Source: Methylopila capsulata (GTDB lineage Bacteria > Pseudomonadota > Alphaproteobacteria > Rhizobiales > Methylopilaceae). Taken from it: a stretch of 64,000 nt of DNA. A model generated the notes under the pieces. That model was not told the origin of the DNA and ran no database searches. It was given only the letters and a program-made list of their open reading frames with translations. Below, one piece after another: positions 9,813 to 18,904 of this stretch (position 1 is the stretch's first letter; each line of letters opens with the position of its first letter). The position numbers and the translations under genes were made by a program. The stretch covers positions 124,001 through 188,000 of the forward strand of contig NZ_JAFBCY010000001.1 of NCBI RefSeq assembly GCF_016907975.1, written 5' to 3'.

Positions 9813-10886
9813 ATGATCGAACCGCGCTTCTTTCCCTCGCCCGAACCGCTCGACCTCGATCGCCTTCTGGCGATCACGGGGGCGACCGTCGCGTCGGGCG
9901 CGGGCGAGGGGCTCGGCATCACCGGCGTCGGGCCTATCGACGCCGCAGGCCCTCACGACCTGACCTTCCTCGACAACCCCGCCTACGCGGCCTCGCTCGC
10001 CGCCAGCCGCGCCGGCGCCTGCCTGCTCGCGCCGAAGTTTCGCGATCGCGCGCCGGCGAACGCCCTCGTGCTGGTGTCGCCCGAGCCCTACCGCGCCTTC
10101 GCCCGCGTCGCCGCGGCGCTCTATCCGCACGCGGCGCGCCCGCAGCCGATCTTCGGACAGGGCGTCGCGCCCGGCGCGGTGGTGCATCCGGATGCGCGGC
10201 TGGAGGCCGACGTCACGATCGACCCCGGCGCGGTCGTCGGCCCCCGCGCCGAGATCGGCCGCGGCGCGGTCATCTGCGCCAATGCGGTGATCGGACCCGA
10301 GGTGCGGATCGGCCGGGACAGCACCGTCGGGCCGGGCGCGACGATCGTGCATGCGCTCGTCGGCGACCGAGTGATCGTCCACCAGGGCGCGCGCATCGGG
10401 CAGGACGGCTTCGGCTTCGCCATGGGCCCCGGCGGCCACCTCAAGGTGCCGCAGATCGGGCGCGTGGTGATCCAGGACGACGTCGAGATCGGCGCCAACA
10501 CCACGATCGACCGCGGCGCCAACCGCGACACGGTGATCGGCGAAGGCACCAAGATCGACAACCTCGTCCAGATCGCCCACAACGTGGTGATCGGGCGGCA
10601 TTGCGTGATCGTTTCGCAGGTCGGAATCTCGGGCAGCGTCACGCTGGAGGATTTCGTCGTGCTCGGCGGCCATGTCGGCGTCGTGGGCCACGTCCGCATC
10701 GGCATGGGCGCCCAGATCGCGGGCTCGAGCAACGTGCGGGAAGACGTGCCCCCCGGCGCCCGGTGGGGCGGCACGCCGGCGAAGCCGGTCCGGGACTGGT
10801 TCCGTGAAATGACCACTTTGAAGCGCATTGCGTCGGAGGGCCGGACGCGCCCCGCCAGCGACGCATCCGAAGGTTCCGAGCAATGA
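9813..10886 (+). CDS. lpxD: UDP-3-O-(3-hydroxyacyl)glucosamine N-acyltransferase
   Basis: Third enzyme of lipid A synthesis; transfers a 3-hydroxyacyl chain from ACP to the 2-amino group. The 357 residues have an N-terminal uridine-binding domain (1-110) and then left-handed beta-helix hexapeptide repeats. Family landmarks are [19 protein letters not shown] near residue 195, [20 protein letters not shown] near 225 and the catalytic-His stretch [14 protein letters not shown] near 255. The stop overlaps the fabZ start by 4 bases. Confidence 0.98.
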   Translation: MIEPRFFPSPEPLDLDRLLAITGATVASGAGEGLGITGVGPIDAAGPHDLTFLDNPAYAASLAASRAGACLLAPKFRDRAPANALVLVSPEPYRAFARVAAALYPHAARPQPIFGQGVAPGAVVHPDARLEADVTIDPGAVVGPRAEIGRGAVICANAVIGPEVRIGRDSTVGPGATIVHALVGDRVIVHQGARIGQDGFGFAMGPGGHLKVPQIGRVVIQDDVEIGANTTIDRGANRDTVIGEGTKIDNLVQIAHNVVIGRHCVIVSQVGISGSVTLEDFVVLGGHVGVVGHVRIGMGAQIAGSSNVREDVPPGARWGGTPAKPVRDWFREMTTLKRIASEGRTRPASDASEGSEQ

Positions 10887-11362
10887 CCGACGCAGAGACC
10901 CCCGCCGCCGCGCCCTCGACGCTTGGCGCCGCCGACATCCAGACGATCCTGTCCTACCTGCCGCACCGCTATCCGTTCCTGCTGGTGGACAAGATCGTCG
11001 ACATCGACGGCGACCGGTCGGGCGTGGGCGTCAAGAACGTGACGTTCAACGAGCCGCACTTCCAGGGGCATTTCCCTGGCGCGCCGGTGATGCCGGGGGT
11101 GCTGCTGATCGAAGGCATGGCGCAGACGGCGGGCGCCATGTGCGTCTCGTCCCGCACGGCGCCGTCCTCGCCGCGCATCGTCTATTTCATGACGATCGAC
11201 AAGGCGAAGTTCCGCAAGCCGGTCGTTCCGGGCGACGTGGTGAAGTACCACATGACCCAGATCAAGAAGCGCGCGAACATGTGGTGGTTCCGCGGCGAGG
11301 CCAAGGTCGACGGCGTGCTGGTCTGCGAGGCTGAAGTCTCGGCCATGCTCGTCGACAAGTGA
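10883..11362 (+). CDS. fabZ: 3-hydroxyacyl-ACP dehydratase FabZ
   Basis: Dehydrates 3-hydroxyacyl-ACP in type II fatty acid synthesis, competing with the Lpx acyltransferases for substrate. The 159 residues have one hot-dog fold with [15 protein letters not shown] at about 30. The catalytic pair is the His in FQGHFPGAP and the Glu in [10 protein letters not shown]. Its start overlaps lpxD (ATGA) and lpxA follows after 25 bases with an AAGGAG ribosome-binding site. Confidence 0.98.
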   Translation: MTDAETPAAAPSTLGAADIQTILSYLPHRYPFLLVDKIVDIDGDRSGVGVKNVTFNEPHFQGHFPGAPVMPGVLLIEGMAQTAGAMCVSSRTAPSSPRIVYFMTIDKAKFRKPVVPGDVVKYHMTQIKKRANMWWFRGEAKVDGVLVCEAEVSAMLVDK

Positions 11363-11387
11363 ACGTTCCTCCCCGCAAGGAGACCTG

Positions 11388-12194
11388 ATGCCCGACATTC
11401 ACCCGACCGCCTTCGTCGCCGAGGGCGCGCGCCTGGCGGACGACGTCGTCGTCGGAGCGTTCTGCGCGATCGGCCCCCATGTGGAGATCGGCGCGGGCTC
11501 CGTGCTCCGCTCCCACGTCGCGGTCGACGGCCGCACCACGATCGGGGAGGGAGCGCAGATCTTCCCCTTCGCCTCGATTGGCCACCAGCCGCAGGACCTG
11601 AAGTACCGCGGCGAGCCCAGCCGGCTGGTCATCGGCCGCAACGCGCTGATCCGCGAGAATGTCACGATCAACCCGGGCACCGAAGGCGGCGCCATGGTGA
11701 CGGAGATCGGCGATGACTGCGCGCTGCTCGCAGGCGCCCACGTGGCGCACGACTGCCGCATCGGGAACAACGTCATCCTCGTGAACAACGTCATGGTGGC
11801 CGGCCACGTTACGATCGGCGATTTCGCGATCCTCGGCGGCGGGTCGGCGGCGCACCAGTACGTGCGGATCGGCGCGCACGCCTTCCTCGGCGGTCTTGCG
11901 GGCCTCGAGAACGACCTGATCCCGTTCGGCATGGCGATCGGCAACCGCGCCCACCTCGCGGGCCTCAACCTCGTCGGCCTCAAGCGCCGCGGGTTCGAAC
12001 GCGACGGCATCCACGCGCTGCGCCGCGCCTTCAAGGAGCTGTTCGCGGAGGCCGGCGTGCTGAAGGCGCGCGCGGCGGAGGTCGCCGCGGCCCATCCGGA
12101 CGACGAACTGGTGCAGGAGGTCACGGCCTTCATCACGGCGGGCGGAGACCGCGCGATCTGCACGCCGCGATCGGGCGAGGCGCGCGCGGCGTGA
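11388..12194 (+). CDS. lpxA: acyl-ACP--UDP-N-acetylglucosamine O-acyltransferase
   Basis: First enzyme of lipid A synthesis; acylates UDP-GlcNAc at position 3. The 268 residues are mostly hexapeptide repeats of a left-handed beta-helix. They include GHQPQDLKYRGEPSRLVIG near residue 65, the catalytic-His region LLAGAHVAHDCRIGNN near 120 and a helical C-terminus. The stop codon overlaps the GTG start of lpxI. Confidence 0.98.
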   Translation: MPDIHPTAFVAEGARLADDVVVGAFCAIGPHVEIGAGSVLRSHVAVDGRTTIGEGAQIFPFASIGHQPQDLKYRGEPSRLVIGRNALIRENVTINPGTEGGAMVTEIGDDCALLAGAHVAHDCRIGNNVILVNNVMVAGHVTIGDFAILGGGSAAHQYVRIGAHAFLGGLAGLENDLIPFGMAIGNRAHLAGLNLVGLKRRGFERDGIHALRRAFKELFAEAGVLKARAAEVAAAHPDDELVQEVTAFITAGGDRAICTPRSGEARAA

Positions 12195-13033
12195 GCGCCG
12201 TCGGGCTGATCTGCGGCTCGGGAACCCTGCCGATCGAGGCCGCGGAGCTCATCCAGCGCGCGGGCCGTCCGGTCTTCCTCGCGGCGCTGAAGGGCTCGGC
12301 GACGGCGGAGGTCGAGCGCTTCCCGCACGTCTGGATCCGCATGGGCGAGATCGGCAAGCTGTTCCGGTCGCTTGAAGGCGCGAACGTGCGCGAGGTGTCG
12401 CTCGTGGGCGCGGTCCAGCGCCCGGCGCTGAAGGACCTCAGGATCGACATGGGCGGGCTCGGCAGCCTGCCGGAGATCACCCGCCTCCTCGCCGGGGGGG
12501 ACGACCATCTGCTGCGCGGCGTCATCAAGTTCGTGGAGGACCGAGGGTTCGTCGTGCGCGGCATCCACGAGGTCGCACCGGAGCTGACCGCGCCGCTCGG
12601 GCTCGTCGGCCGGCGCCAGCCGAGCGCCGCGGACGTCGCGGACATCGCGCTTGCGGTCGGCGCGCTGCGGGCGCTCGGCCCCTTCGACGTCGGCCAGGGG
12701 GTCGTCGCCATCGGCCGGCGCGTCGTCGCCGTAGAGGCCGCGGAGGGCACCGACAGCATGCTCGGCCGCGTGACGCGGCTGAGCAAAGGCGGCAAGCTCC
12801 GGCGCGACGGACGCGGCGGGGTTCTGGTGAAGACGCCGAAGCGCAGCCAGGACCTGCGGGTGGACCTGCCGGCGATCGGCGTACGGACGCTGGAGCTCGC
12901 GGCCGAGGCGCAGCTCGCGGGCGTCGCCGTCGCGGCCGGACAGGTGCTGCTCGCGGGCCGCGGCGAACTCGCGGCCAAGGCGGACCAGCTCGGCCTGTTC
13001 CTGGCGGGCGTGCCTGTGGCCGAGGCGGCGTGA
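12191..13033 (+). CDS. lpxI: UDP-2,3-diacylglucosamine diphosphatase LpxI
   Basis: Hydrolyses UDP-2,3-diacylglucosamine to lipid X. LpxI (DUF1009) is the form used by most alphaproteobacteria in place of LpxH. The 280 residues start from GTG overlapping lpxA (GTGA). They open with LICGSGTLPIEAAELIQRAG, contain ISLAQ-region equivalents around GQGVVAIGRRVVAVEAAEGT, and carry the C-terminal signature VDLPAIGVRTLELAAEAQ. The stop overlaps lpxB. Confidence 0.96.
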   Translation: MSAVGLICGSGTLPIEAAELIQRAGRPVFLAALKGSATAEVERFPHVWIRMGEIGKLFRSLEGANVREVSLVGAVQRPALKDLRIDMGGLGSLPEITRLLAGGDDHLLRGVIKFVEDRGFVVRGIHEVAPELTAPLGLVGRRQPSAADVADIALAVGALRALGPFDVGQGVVAIGRRVVAVEAAEGTDSMLGRVTRLSKGGKLRRDGRGGVLVKTPKRSQDLRVDLPAIGVRTLELAAEAQLAGVAVAAGQVLLAGRGELAAKADQLGLFLAGVPVAEAA

Positions 13034-14196
13034 CGCCGCGTCGGATCGCCATCGTCGCGGGCGAAGCCTCGGGCGACGCGCTCGGCGCCAAGCTCGCTGC
13101 GGCGCTCAGAAGCCGCATCCCCGATCTGGAACTCTACGGCGTTGCAGGCCCCCGCATGCAGGCGGAAGGCGTCGCCACGCTGTTTCCCATGGACGACGTT
13201 GCGGTGATGGGCATCGGGCCCGTCGTCGCGCGGCTGCCGACGCTGCTCAGACGGATCTCCGAAACGGCGCAGGCGATCATTGACTGCCCGCCCGACATCC
13301 TCGTCATCGTCGACAGCCCGGACTTCACCCACCGCGTGGCGCGCAAGGCGAGGGCGGCGTTGCCCGATCTGACCATCGTCGACTACGTCTCGCCAAGCGT
13401 CTGGGCCTGGCGGCCGGGGCGCGCGGCAAAGATGCGGGCCTATGTCGACCACGTGCTCGCGCTGCTGCCGTTCGAACCTGCGGCGCACGCGCGGCTTGGC
13501 GGCCCTGCCTGCACCTATGTCGGCCACCCGCTGATCGAACGCCTCGACGCGCTCCGGCCGGCTCCCGGCGAACGCGCGTCGCTCGGGGACGGGCGGCTGC
13601 GTCTGCTGGCGCTGCCCGGCAGTCGGGCCGGCGTCGTTCATCGGCATATGCCCCTCTTCGGCGCGACGCTCGCCCGGCTGGGCGACCGCCCGATCGAGGT
13701 GACGCTGCCCACCACGCCGCGGCTGGCGGGAGAGATCGCGAGCCTCGCCGCGTCGTGGCCCGTCGCCCCGCGGATCGTGACGGGCGAGACGGACAAGCTC
13801 GCGGCCTTCCGCGCCGCGCAGGCGGCGCTTGCGGCCTCCGGCACCGTAACGCTGGAACTCGCGCTCGCGGGTGTTCCGACCGCCGCGGCCTACAGACTGG
13901 AGTGGTTTGCGCCGCTGCTGGAGCCCTTCATCAAGATCGAGGCGCCCTTCATCCTGCTGCCGAACCTGATCCTCGGCGAGCGCGCGATCCCTGAGCTGGT
14001 CCATCGCGACGCCACGCCGGACAAGCTCGCGGCGGCGCTCGCGCCGCTGCTCGACGAAACGTCCGCCCGAGACGCGCAGATGCAGGCGCTTAGCCGGCTT
14101 GACGGTCTCATGCAACTGCCGGATGGATCCCCGTCCGAGCGCGCGGCGGAGGTGACGCTGCGCGCGTGGGCGGACAAGCGACCGACCCCGACCTGA
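13030..14196 (+). CDS. lpxB: lipid-A-disaccharide synthase
   Basis: GT19 glycosyltransferase that condenses lipid X with UDP-diacylglucosamine to form the lipid A disaccharide at the inner membrane. The 388 residues start from GTG overlapping lpxI. They begin RIAIVAGEASGDALGAKLA and include VDYVSPSVWAWRPGRA near residue 120, CTYVGHPLIERL near 160 and ASGTVTLELALAGVPTAAAY near 275. It is the last gene of the lipid A block. Confidence 0.97.
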   Translation: MTPRRIAIVAGEASGDALGAKLAAALRSRIPDLELYGVAGPRMQAEGVATLFPMDDVAVMGIGPVVARLPTLLRRISETAQAIIDCPPDILVIVDSPDFTHRVARKARAALPDLTIVDYVSPSVWAWRPGRAAKMRAYVDHVLALLPFEPAAHARLGGPACTYVGHPLIERLDALRPAPGERASLGDGRLRLLALPGSRAGVVHRHMPLFGATLARLGDRPIEVTLPTTPRLAGEIASLAASWPVAPRIVTGETDKLAAFRAAQAALAASGTVTLELALAGVPTAAAYRLEWFAPLLEPFIKIEAPFILLPNLILGERAIPELVHRDATPDKLAAALAPLLDETSARDAQMQALSRLDGLMQLPDGSPSERAAEVTLRAWADKRPTPT

Positions 14197-14207
14197 AGGA
14201 GAGCGCC

Positions 14208-15485
14208 ATGGCCGACGACGTCACCGCCCAATCGATCGCTGAGATCCAGGCCAAGCTTGCCGCTGGCGCGGAGGCGCAGGCGCTTGTGACGCCGCTGTGG
14301 GAGCGCGCGCGCGCGGTTGAGCCCAAGCTCCGCGCCTTCGCGCACCTCCCCGAGCAGGCGCCGGCCGCGCTCACCGAGGGCCCGCTTGCGGGCGTGACGG
14401 TCGGGGTCAAGGACCTGATCGACACCGCCGACATGCCGACGGACTACGGCTCCGCGATCTACGAGGGTCATCAACCGGCGGCCGACGCCGCGATCGTTGC
14501 GCAGCTCAGGGCGCTGGGCGCGACGGCGTTGGGGAAGACCGTAACCACGGAGTTCGCCTGGCGGCATCCCGGCGCGACGCGGAACCCCTGGGCGCTCGAT
14601 CACACGCCGGGCGGCTCCTCCAGCGGATCTGCGGCGGCGGTCGCGGCGGGCATCGTCACGCTGGCGCTCGGCACGCAGACCTTCGGATCCGTGATCCGGC
14701 CGGCGGCGTTCTGCGGGGTGGTCGGCTTCAAGCCGAGCTTCGGCCAGCTTCCGCGCGACGGCGTCCATCCGCTGAGCCCCTCGCTCGACCATGTCGGCCT
14801 GTTCGCCCGCGCGCTCGAGGACGTGGCCACGGCCTTCGCGCTGCTGAAGCTCGACGCCGCCGCAGCCGTTGCGATCGCGCCCCGCGATCTCCGGATCGCG
14901 GCGCTCCGGCCGCCGTCCGACGTCGCGAGCGCGGAGCAGGTCGCGCTGTTCGACGACGCCTGCGCGCAGCTCCGCGCGGCGGGCGCCCATGTGGAGGCGA
15001 TCGATCTCACGGACGCGCTGCCGCGTCTGCTGCATGTCGCGGACACCCTGATGGGGTTCGAGGCGGCGGGTGTGTTCGGAGAGCTTCGCGCACGCTTCCC
15101 CGACAAGATGAGCGCGTCCATGGCCGCCTACGTCGACGCCGGCAAGGAGATCTCCGAAATCGCCCACCAGGAGGCGGTTGGGGCGCAGCAGGGCTTCCGC
15201 ATGGGTGTCGGCGAGCGTCTCGAAGGCTATGACGCGCTCCTCACCGTGCCGGCGACGGGTGAAGCGCCGCTCGGGCTCGGACACACCGGCGACCCGCAGT
15301 TTTGCGTGCCCTGGACGACGCTGGGCTTCCCCGCGCTCAGCCTTCCCGTGGGCATGTCGTCGGCGGGTCTCCCGCTCGGCCTCCAGCTCGTGGGGCGCTT
15401 CGGCGAGGACAGGGCGCTGCTCGCGGCGGCGCAGGCCTTTCTCGAGGCGTTTCCGTTGCATGTCGGACGGCCGGCCCTCGGCTGA
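14208..15485 (+). CDS. amidase (amidase signature family)
   Basis: Ser-cisSer-Lys amidase that hydrolyses a carboxamide; the substrate cannot be told from sequence. The start at 14208 follows a clear AAGGAGA ribosome-binding site and gives 425 residues; an upstream in-frame start at 14166 would overlap lpxB. The catalytic Lys lies in VGVKDLIDTADMPTDYGS (about residue 68). The nucleophile loop is HTPGGSSSGSAAAVAAG, followed by QTFGSVIRPAAFCGVVGFKP. It begins a short same-strand run with a dihydroxyacetone kinase, a RidA protein and a PLP enzyme. GatA is unlikely because there are no gatB or gatC neighbours. Confidence 0.88.
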   Translation: MADDVTAQSIAEIQAKLAAGAEAQALVTPLWERARAVEPKLRAFAHLPEQAPAALTEGPLAGVTVGVKDLIDTADMPTDYGSAIYEGHQPAADAAIVAQLRALGATALGKTVTTEFAWRHPGATRNPWALDHTPGGSSSGSAAAVAAGIVTLALGTQTFGSVIRPAAFCGVVGFKPSFGQLPRDGVHPLSPSLDHVGLFARALEDVATAFALLKLDAAAAVAIAPRDLRIAALRPPSDVASAEQVALFDDACAQLRAAGAHVEAIDLTDALPRLLHVADTLMGFEAAGVFGELRARFPDKMSASMAAYVDAGKEISEIAHQEAVGAQQGFRMGVGERLEGYDALLTVPATGEAPLGLGHTGDPQFCVPWTTLGFPALSLPVGMSSAGLPLGLQLVGRFGEDRALLAAAQAFLEAFPLHVGRPALG

Positions 15486-15581
15486 GAGCGCGAGCCGCGA
15501 TAAAGCGGCCTTGCGGCGTGGACGCCTGCGGGCGCGGGCCATACGGTCGCGGCGCAGAAGAGAAGCGAGGGAGCGCTCGAC

Positions 15582-17213
15582 ATGAAGAGCTTTCTGAACG
15601 CCCGCGATGCGGTCGTCACCGACGCGATCGACGGCTTCGTCGCCTCGTCCGGCGCGCGAGACCTTGGCCGGCTCGATGGCTTCCCCGACATCAAGGTGGT
15701 GCTTCGCACGGACTGGGACCGCAGCCGGGTGGCGCTGGTCTCGGGCGGGGGTTCCGGGCACGAGCCCGCCCACCTGGGCTTCGTCGGCGAGGGCCTGCTG
15801 ACGGCGGCCGTCTGCGGCGAGGTCTTCGCCTCGCCGACCGTCGACGCGGTGCTCGCGGCGATCCTCGCGGTCACTGGCGAGCCGGGTTGCGTGCTCATCG
15901 TCAAGAACTACACCGGCGACCGGCTGAACTTCGGTCTGGCGGCGGAGAAGGCGAGGGCGCGCGGCCTGAAGGTCGAAGTGGTGATCGTCGGCGACGACAT
16001 AGCGATCGAAGGTGCGCCGCAGCCGCGCGGGATCGCCGGCACGCTGCTGGTCCACAAGCTGGCCGGCGCGGCGGCGGCCGCAGGGCTGCCGCTGGCCGAG
16101 GTCGCCGCGCGGGCGAGGGACGCCGCCACGCACGTGCGGTCGCTCGGCCTCGCGCTCACCACCGGCGCGATGCCGGGCGCCGAGCGCGAGGAGCGCATCG
16201 CGGCGGACGCGGTTGAGCTCGGCCTCGGCATCCACGGCGAGCCGGGAAGCCGGACCATTCCGTTCGCCGCCGCCGACGTCCTCGTTGAACAGGTCGCCGG
16301 GCCGCTCGCCGCGACGCTCGGGCCGGACGACCGCATCGCATTGATGGTCAACTCGCTGGGCGGCACGCCTCCGCTCGACATGGCGATCGTCATGGGCGCG
16401 GTGATGAAGTCGCCCCTCGGCGCGCGCGCCGATTACGTCATCGGCCCCGCGCCACTGATGACCTCGCTCGACATGCGCGGCTTCTCGCTGACGGCGCTGA
16501 TCCTCGACGAGACGCGCCGCGCGGGGCTGCTCGCGCCCTCCGCGAGCGCGGCGTGGGTCTCCGCGCGCGCCATCACGTCGCCGCGGCGCGTAGCGACGCC
16601 AGACCTCGACGACGGCGCGGCCGCCCCCGCGTCGGACGACCCGGCGGTGCGGCGCCTGCTGCTCGCGGCGACGCAGACGCTGCAGGCGATGGGCCCCGAG
16701 ATCGACGCGCTCGACGCCAAGGTCGGCGACGGCGACGCCGGCTCCACCTTCGCGAAGTGCGCCGCCGCCGTGGAGACGCGGATCGACGCGCTGCCCTTGG
16801 CGGACGGAGCCGCGCTTCTCGGCGCGCTGGGCCATGTGCTCTCCCGCATCGGCGGAGGGAGCAGCGGCGTCCTGCTCGCGACCTTCTTCACCGCCGCCGG
16901 CGCCGCGTTCGGCGACGGCGGATGGCCGAAGGCGCTCGCCGCGGGGCTCGACCGCATGAAGAGCTATGGCGGCGCCAAGGTCGGCGACCGCACCATGATC
17001 GACGCGCTGGAGCCTGCGCTCGACGCGCTGTCGCGCGGATCCGCGCTTCCGGAGGCCGCCGCCGCGGCGCGACAGGGAGCCGAGGCGACGAAGACCATGA
17101 CGAAGGCCAAGGCCGGCCGATCGTCCTATGTGCCCTCGAGCGCGCTTCACGGCGTGCCGGACCCCGGCGCCGAGGCGGTGGCGCGCGTGCTGGAACGTCT
17201 GGCGAACCTCTAG
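15582..17213 (+). CDS. single-chain dihydroxyacetone kinase family protein (DhaK-DhaL fusion)
   Basis: ATP-dependent kinase that joins both domains of the dihydroxyacetone kinase family in one 543-residue chain. The N-terminal DhaK domain (about 1-330) has VSGGGSGHEPAHLGFVGEG and AVCGEVFASP. It also has GIHGEPGSR, whose His is the residue that binds the substrate hemiaminally in this family. The DhaL domain (about 345-543) has the nucleotide and metal loop KVGDGDAGSTFAK and later GGSSGVLLATFF. The true substrate could be dihydroxyacetone or a related keto-triose or tetrose. The ATG follows an AGGGAG-like site. A RidA gene begins 65 bases downstream. Confidence 0.88.
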   Translation: MKSFLNARDAVVTDAIDGFVASSGARDLGRLDGFPDIKVVLRTDWDRSRVALVSGGGSGHEPAHLGFVGEGLLTAAVCGEVFASPTVDAVLAAILAVTGEPGCVLIVKNYTGDRLNFGLAAEKARARGLKVEVVIVGDDIAIEGAPQPRGIAGTLLVHKLAGAAAAAGLPLAEVAARARDAATHVRSLGLALTTGAMPGAEREERIAADAVELGLGIHGEPGSRTIPFAAADVLVEQVAGPLAATLGPDDRIALMVNSLGGTPPLDMAIVMGAVMKSPLGARADYVIGPAPLMTSLDMRGFSLTALILDETRRAGLLAPSASAAWVSARAITSPRRVATPDLDDGAAAPASDDPAVRRLLLAATQTLQAMGPEIDALDAKVGDGDAGSTFAKCAAAVETRIDALPLADGAALLGALGHVLSRIGGGSSGVLLATFFTAAGAAFGDGGWPKALAAGLDRMKSYGGAKVGDRTMIDALEPALDALSRGSALPEAAAAARQGAEATKTMTKAKAGRSSYVPSSALHGVPDPGAEAVARVLERLANL

Positions 17214-17278
17214 ACTACTGGAACGCCGAGGACGGCGGCGACGAAACGGCTCGGCTTCGACCGGGCGATGGAGGCGAT

Positions 17279-17737
17279 GTGAGCGCGGACGACAGACTTC
17301 GAGACCTCGGACTGACCCTGCCGGAGACCTACACGCCGGTCGCGACCTATGTGCCGGCGAAGCGCGTGGGCGACCTGTTGTTCCTGTCGGGGCAGGGACC
17401 GCGCCTCTCCGACGGGTCGCATCATGTCGGCAAGGTGGGCGCCGAGGTCACGGTCGCGGAGGCCTACGAGCACGCGAAGCTGGTCGGGCTTGGCCTGCTC
17501 GCCGCGATCAAGGCCGCGGTCGGCGACCTCGACAAGATCGAGATCGTGAAGCTGCTGGGCATGGTCAACGCGACGCCCGACTTCGCGGAGCAGCCGCAGG
17601 TGATCAACGGCTGTTCCGACCTGTTCGTCGCTGTGCTCGGGGAACGCGGCCGGCACGCCCGCTCGGCCGTCGGGATGGGGTCGCTGCCGAACGGCATGAC
17701 GGTCGAGATCGAGGCGATCGTCCGGGTCCTGCCGTGA
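17279..17737 (+). CDS. RidA/YjgF family protein
   Basis: Small RidA-superfamily protein, 152 residues. Members with intact active sites hydrolyse reactive enamines or imines released by PLP enzymes. The start is taken as GTG at 17279, just after a GGAGG sequence. Recognised parts are VPAKRVGDLLFLSGQGPR (residues 25-42) and VKLLGMVNATPDFAEQPQVI near 88. The C-terminal stretch RSAVGMGSLPNGMTVEIEAI lies where RidA places its active-site Arg; the equivalent Arg is seen in ARSAVG. The PLP enzyme begins within its stop codon, which suggests the two act together. Confidence 0.85.
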   Translation: MSADDRLRDLGLTLPETYTPVATYVPAKRVGDLLFLSGQGPRLSDGSHHVGKVGAEVTVAEAYEHAKLVGLGLLAAIKAAVGDLDKIEIVKLLGMVNATPDFAEQPQVINGCSDLFVAVLGERGRHARSAVGMGSLPNGMTVEIEAIVRVLP

Positions 17738-18813
17738 CGACGGCTCTCGCGGCCAAGATCGCCCGGCAGTTCGGCACGCCATCGGTCGTCGTCGACCTCG
17801 ACGTAGTGGAGGCGAACATCGCCCGCGTGCAGGCGCTGTGCGACGCCGCAGGCGTCGCGAACCGCCCCCACGTCAAGACGCACAAGTCGCCGGAACTCGC
17901 GAAGCTGCAGATAGCTGCCGGCGCAAAAGGGATCACCTGCCAGAAGCTGGGCGAGGCCGAAGTGATGGCCGACGCCGGGCTGGACGACATCCTGATCAGC
18001 TACAACCTGCTCGGCGAGCGCAACGTAGGGCGCCTCGGCGCGCTGCTCGCCCGCGTGCGGGTGACGGTCGCCGCCGACAGCCCCGTCACCGTGGACGGAC
18101 TGGCGCCCGCGGCGGCGATCGCCGGCCGCCCGCTCGACGTGGTGGTGGAGTGCGACACGGGGCTGAGGCGCGCCGGCGTCGAGACGCCCGCGGAGGCTGT
18201 CGCGCTCGCGACGCGGATCGTCGCGACGCAAGGCCTGCGCTTCGCCGGCCTGCTGCTCTATCCCCCGCCGACCGCCTGGCCGGAGACGCAAGCCTTCTTC
18301 GACGCGGCGCGGGCGGGCCTCGCCGCTGCGGGGCTGAGCGCGCGAATCGTCTCCACCGGCGGATCGCCGAACCTCGCTCATCTCGGCGTGCTGAAGGGCG
18401 CGACCGAACATCGGCCGGGCACCTACATCTTCAACGACCGCATGCAGATGGCGGCCGGCGTCGCCGAACTCCGGGACTGCGCCGCAACCGTCTACGCCAC
18501 GGTGGTGAGCCGGGCGGGGGCGGAACGCGGCATCCTCGACGCCGGCTCCAAGACGCTGACGAGCGACCCCGGCGGCCTCGACGGTCACGGGCTTGTTCTG
18601 GAGCACCCACAGGCCCGCATCGGCGCGCTGTCGGAGGAGCATGGCTTCCTCGATCTCGCCTCCTGCTCCGTGAAGCCTGCGGTCGGCGATGTCGTGCGGG
18701 TGGTTCCGAACCACGTCTGCGTGGTCGTGAACATGGTCGACCGGTTGGTCGCCGTGCGGGGCGACGCGATCGTCGGCGAGATCGAGGTCGCGGCGCGCGG
18801 CAAGATCGTCTGA
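17734..18813 (+). CDS. D-threonine aldolase / DSD1-type fold-III PLP enzyme
   Basis: Fold-type III (alanine racemase N-domain) PLP enzyme of 359 residues. The GTG at 17734 overlaps the RidA stop (GTGA); a longer open frame runs inside the RidA gene and is ignored. The PLP-lysine region is RPHVKTHKSPELAKLQIAAG (about residues 46-65). The C-terminal DSD1-like domain carries the His-x-Cys metal site in VVPNHVCVVVNM near residue 330. Family members cleave D-threonine or other D-3-hydroxy amino acids, or dehydrate D-serine. The adjacent RidA suits an enzyme that releases enamine intermediates. Confidence 0.85.
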   Translation: MTTALAAKIARQFGTPSVVVDLDVVEANIARVQALCDAAGVANRPHVKTHKSPELAKLQIAAGAKGITCQKLGEAEVMADAGLDDILISYNLLGERNVGRLGALLARVRVTVAADSPVTVDGLAPAAAIAGRPLDVVVECDTGLRRAGVETPAEAVALATRIVATQGLRFAGLLLYPPPTAWPETQAFFDAARAGLAAAGLSARIVSTGGSPNLAHLGVLKGATEHRPGTYIFNDRMQMAAGVAELRDCAATVYATVVSRAGAERGILDAGSKTLTSDPGGLDGHGLVLEHPQARIGALSEEHGFLDLASCSVKPAVGDVVRVVPNHVCVVVNMVDRLVAVRGDAIVGEIEVAARGKIV

Positions 18814-18851
18814 GGCCAGCGCGGCCGGAAGGCGCGGGCGCTGAAACGCAA

Positions 18852-18877
18852 GACGCCCGGTCCTGGGACCGGGCGTC
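18852..18877. terminator. bidirectional hairpin terminator between convergent genes
   Basis: A perfect 12-bp inverted repeat, GACGCCCGGTCC and GGACCGGGCGTC, has a 2-base loop. It sits between the PLP-enzyme gene (+) and gltA (-). On the minus strand it is followed by TTGCGTTTC, so it should act best for gltA. Confidence 0.8.
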
Positions 18878-18904
18878 GGCGGGGCATTCGAAGGCCGGCG
18901 CCTC

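Noticed and set aside
13890-17150. A 1,086-codon minus-strand open frame across lpxB, the amidase and the kinase
   Set aside because: It is antisense to three well-supported genes and its Arg/Gly/Ala-rich translation shows no family motif.
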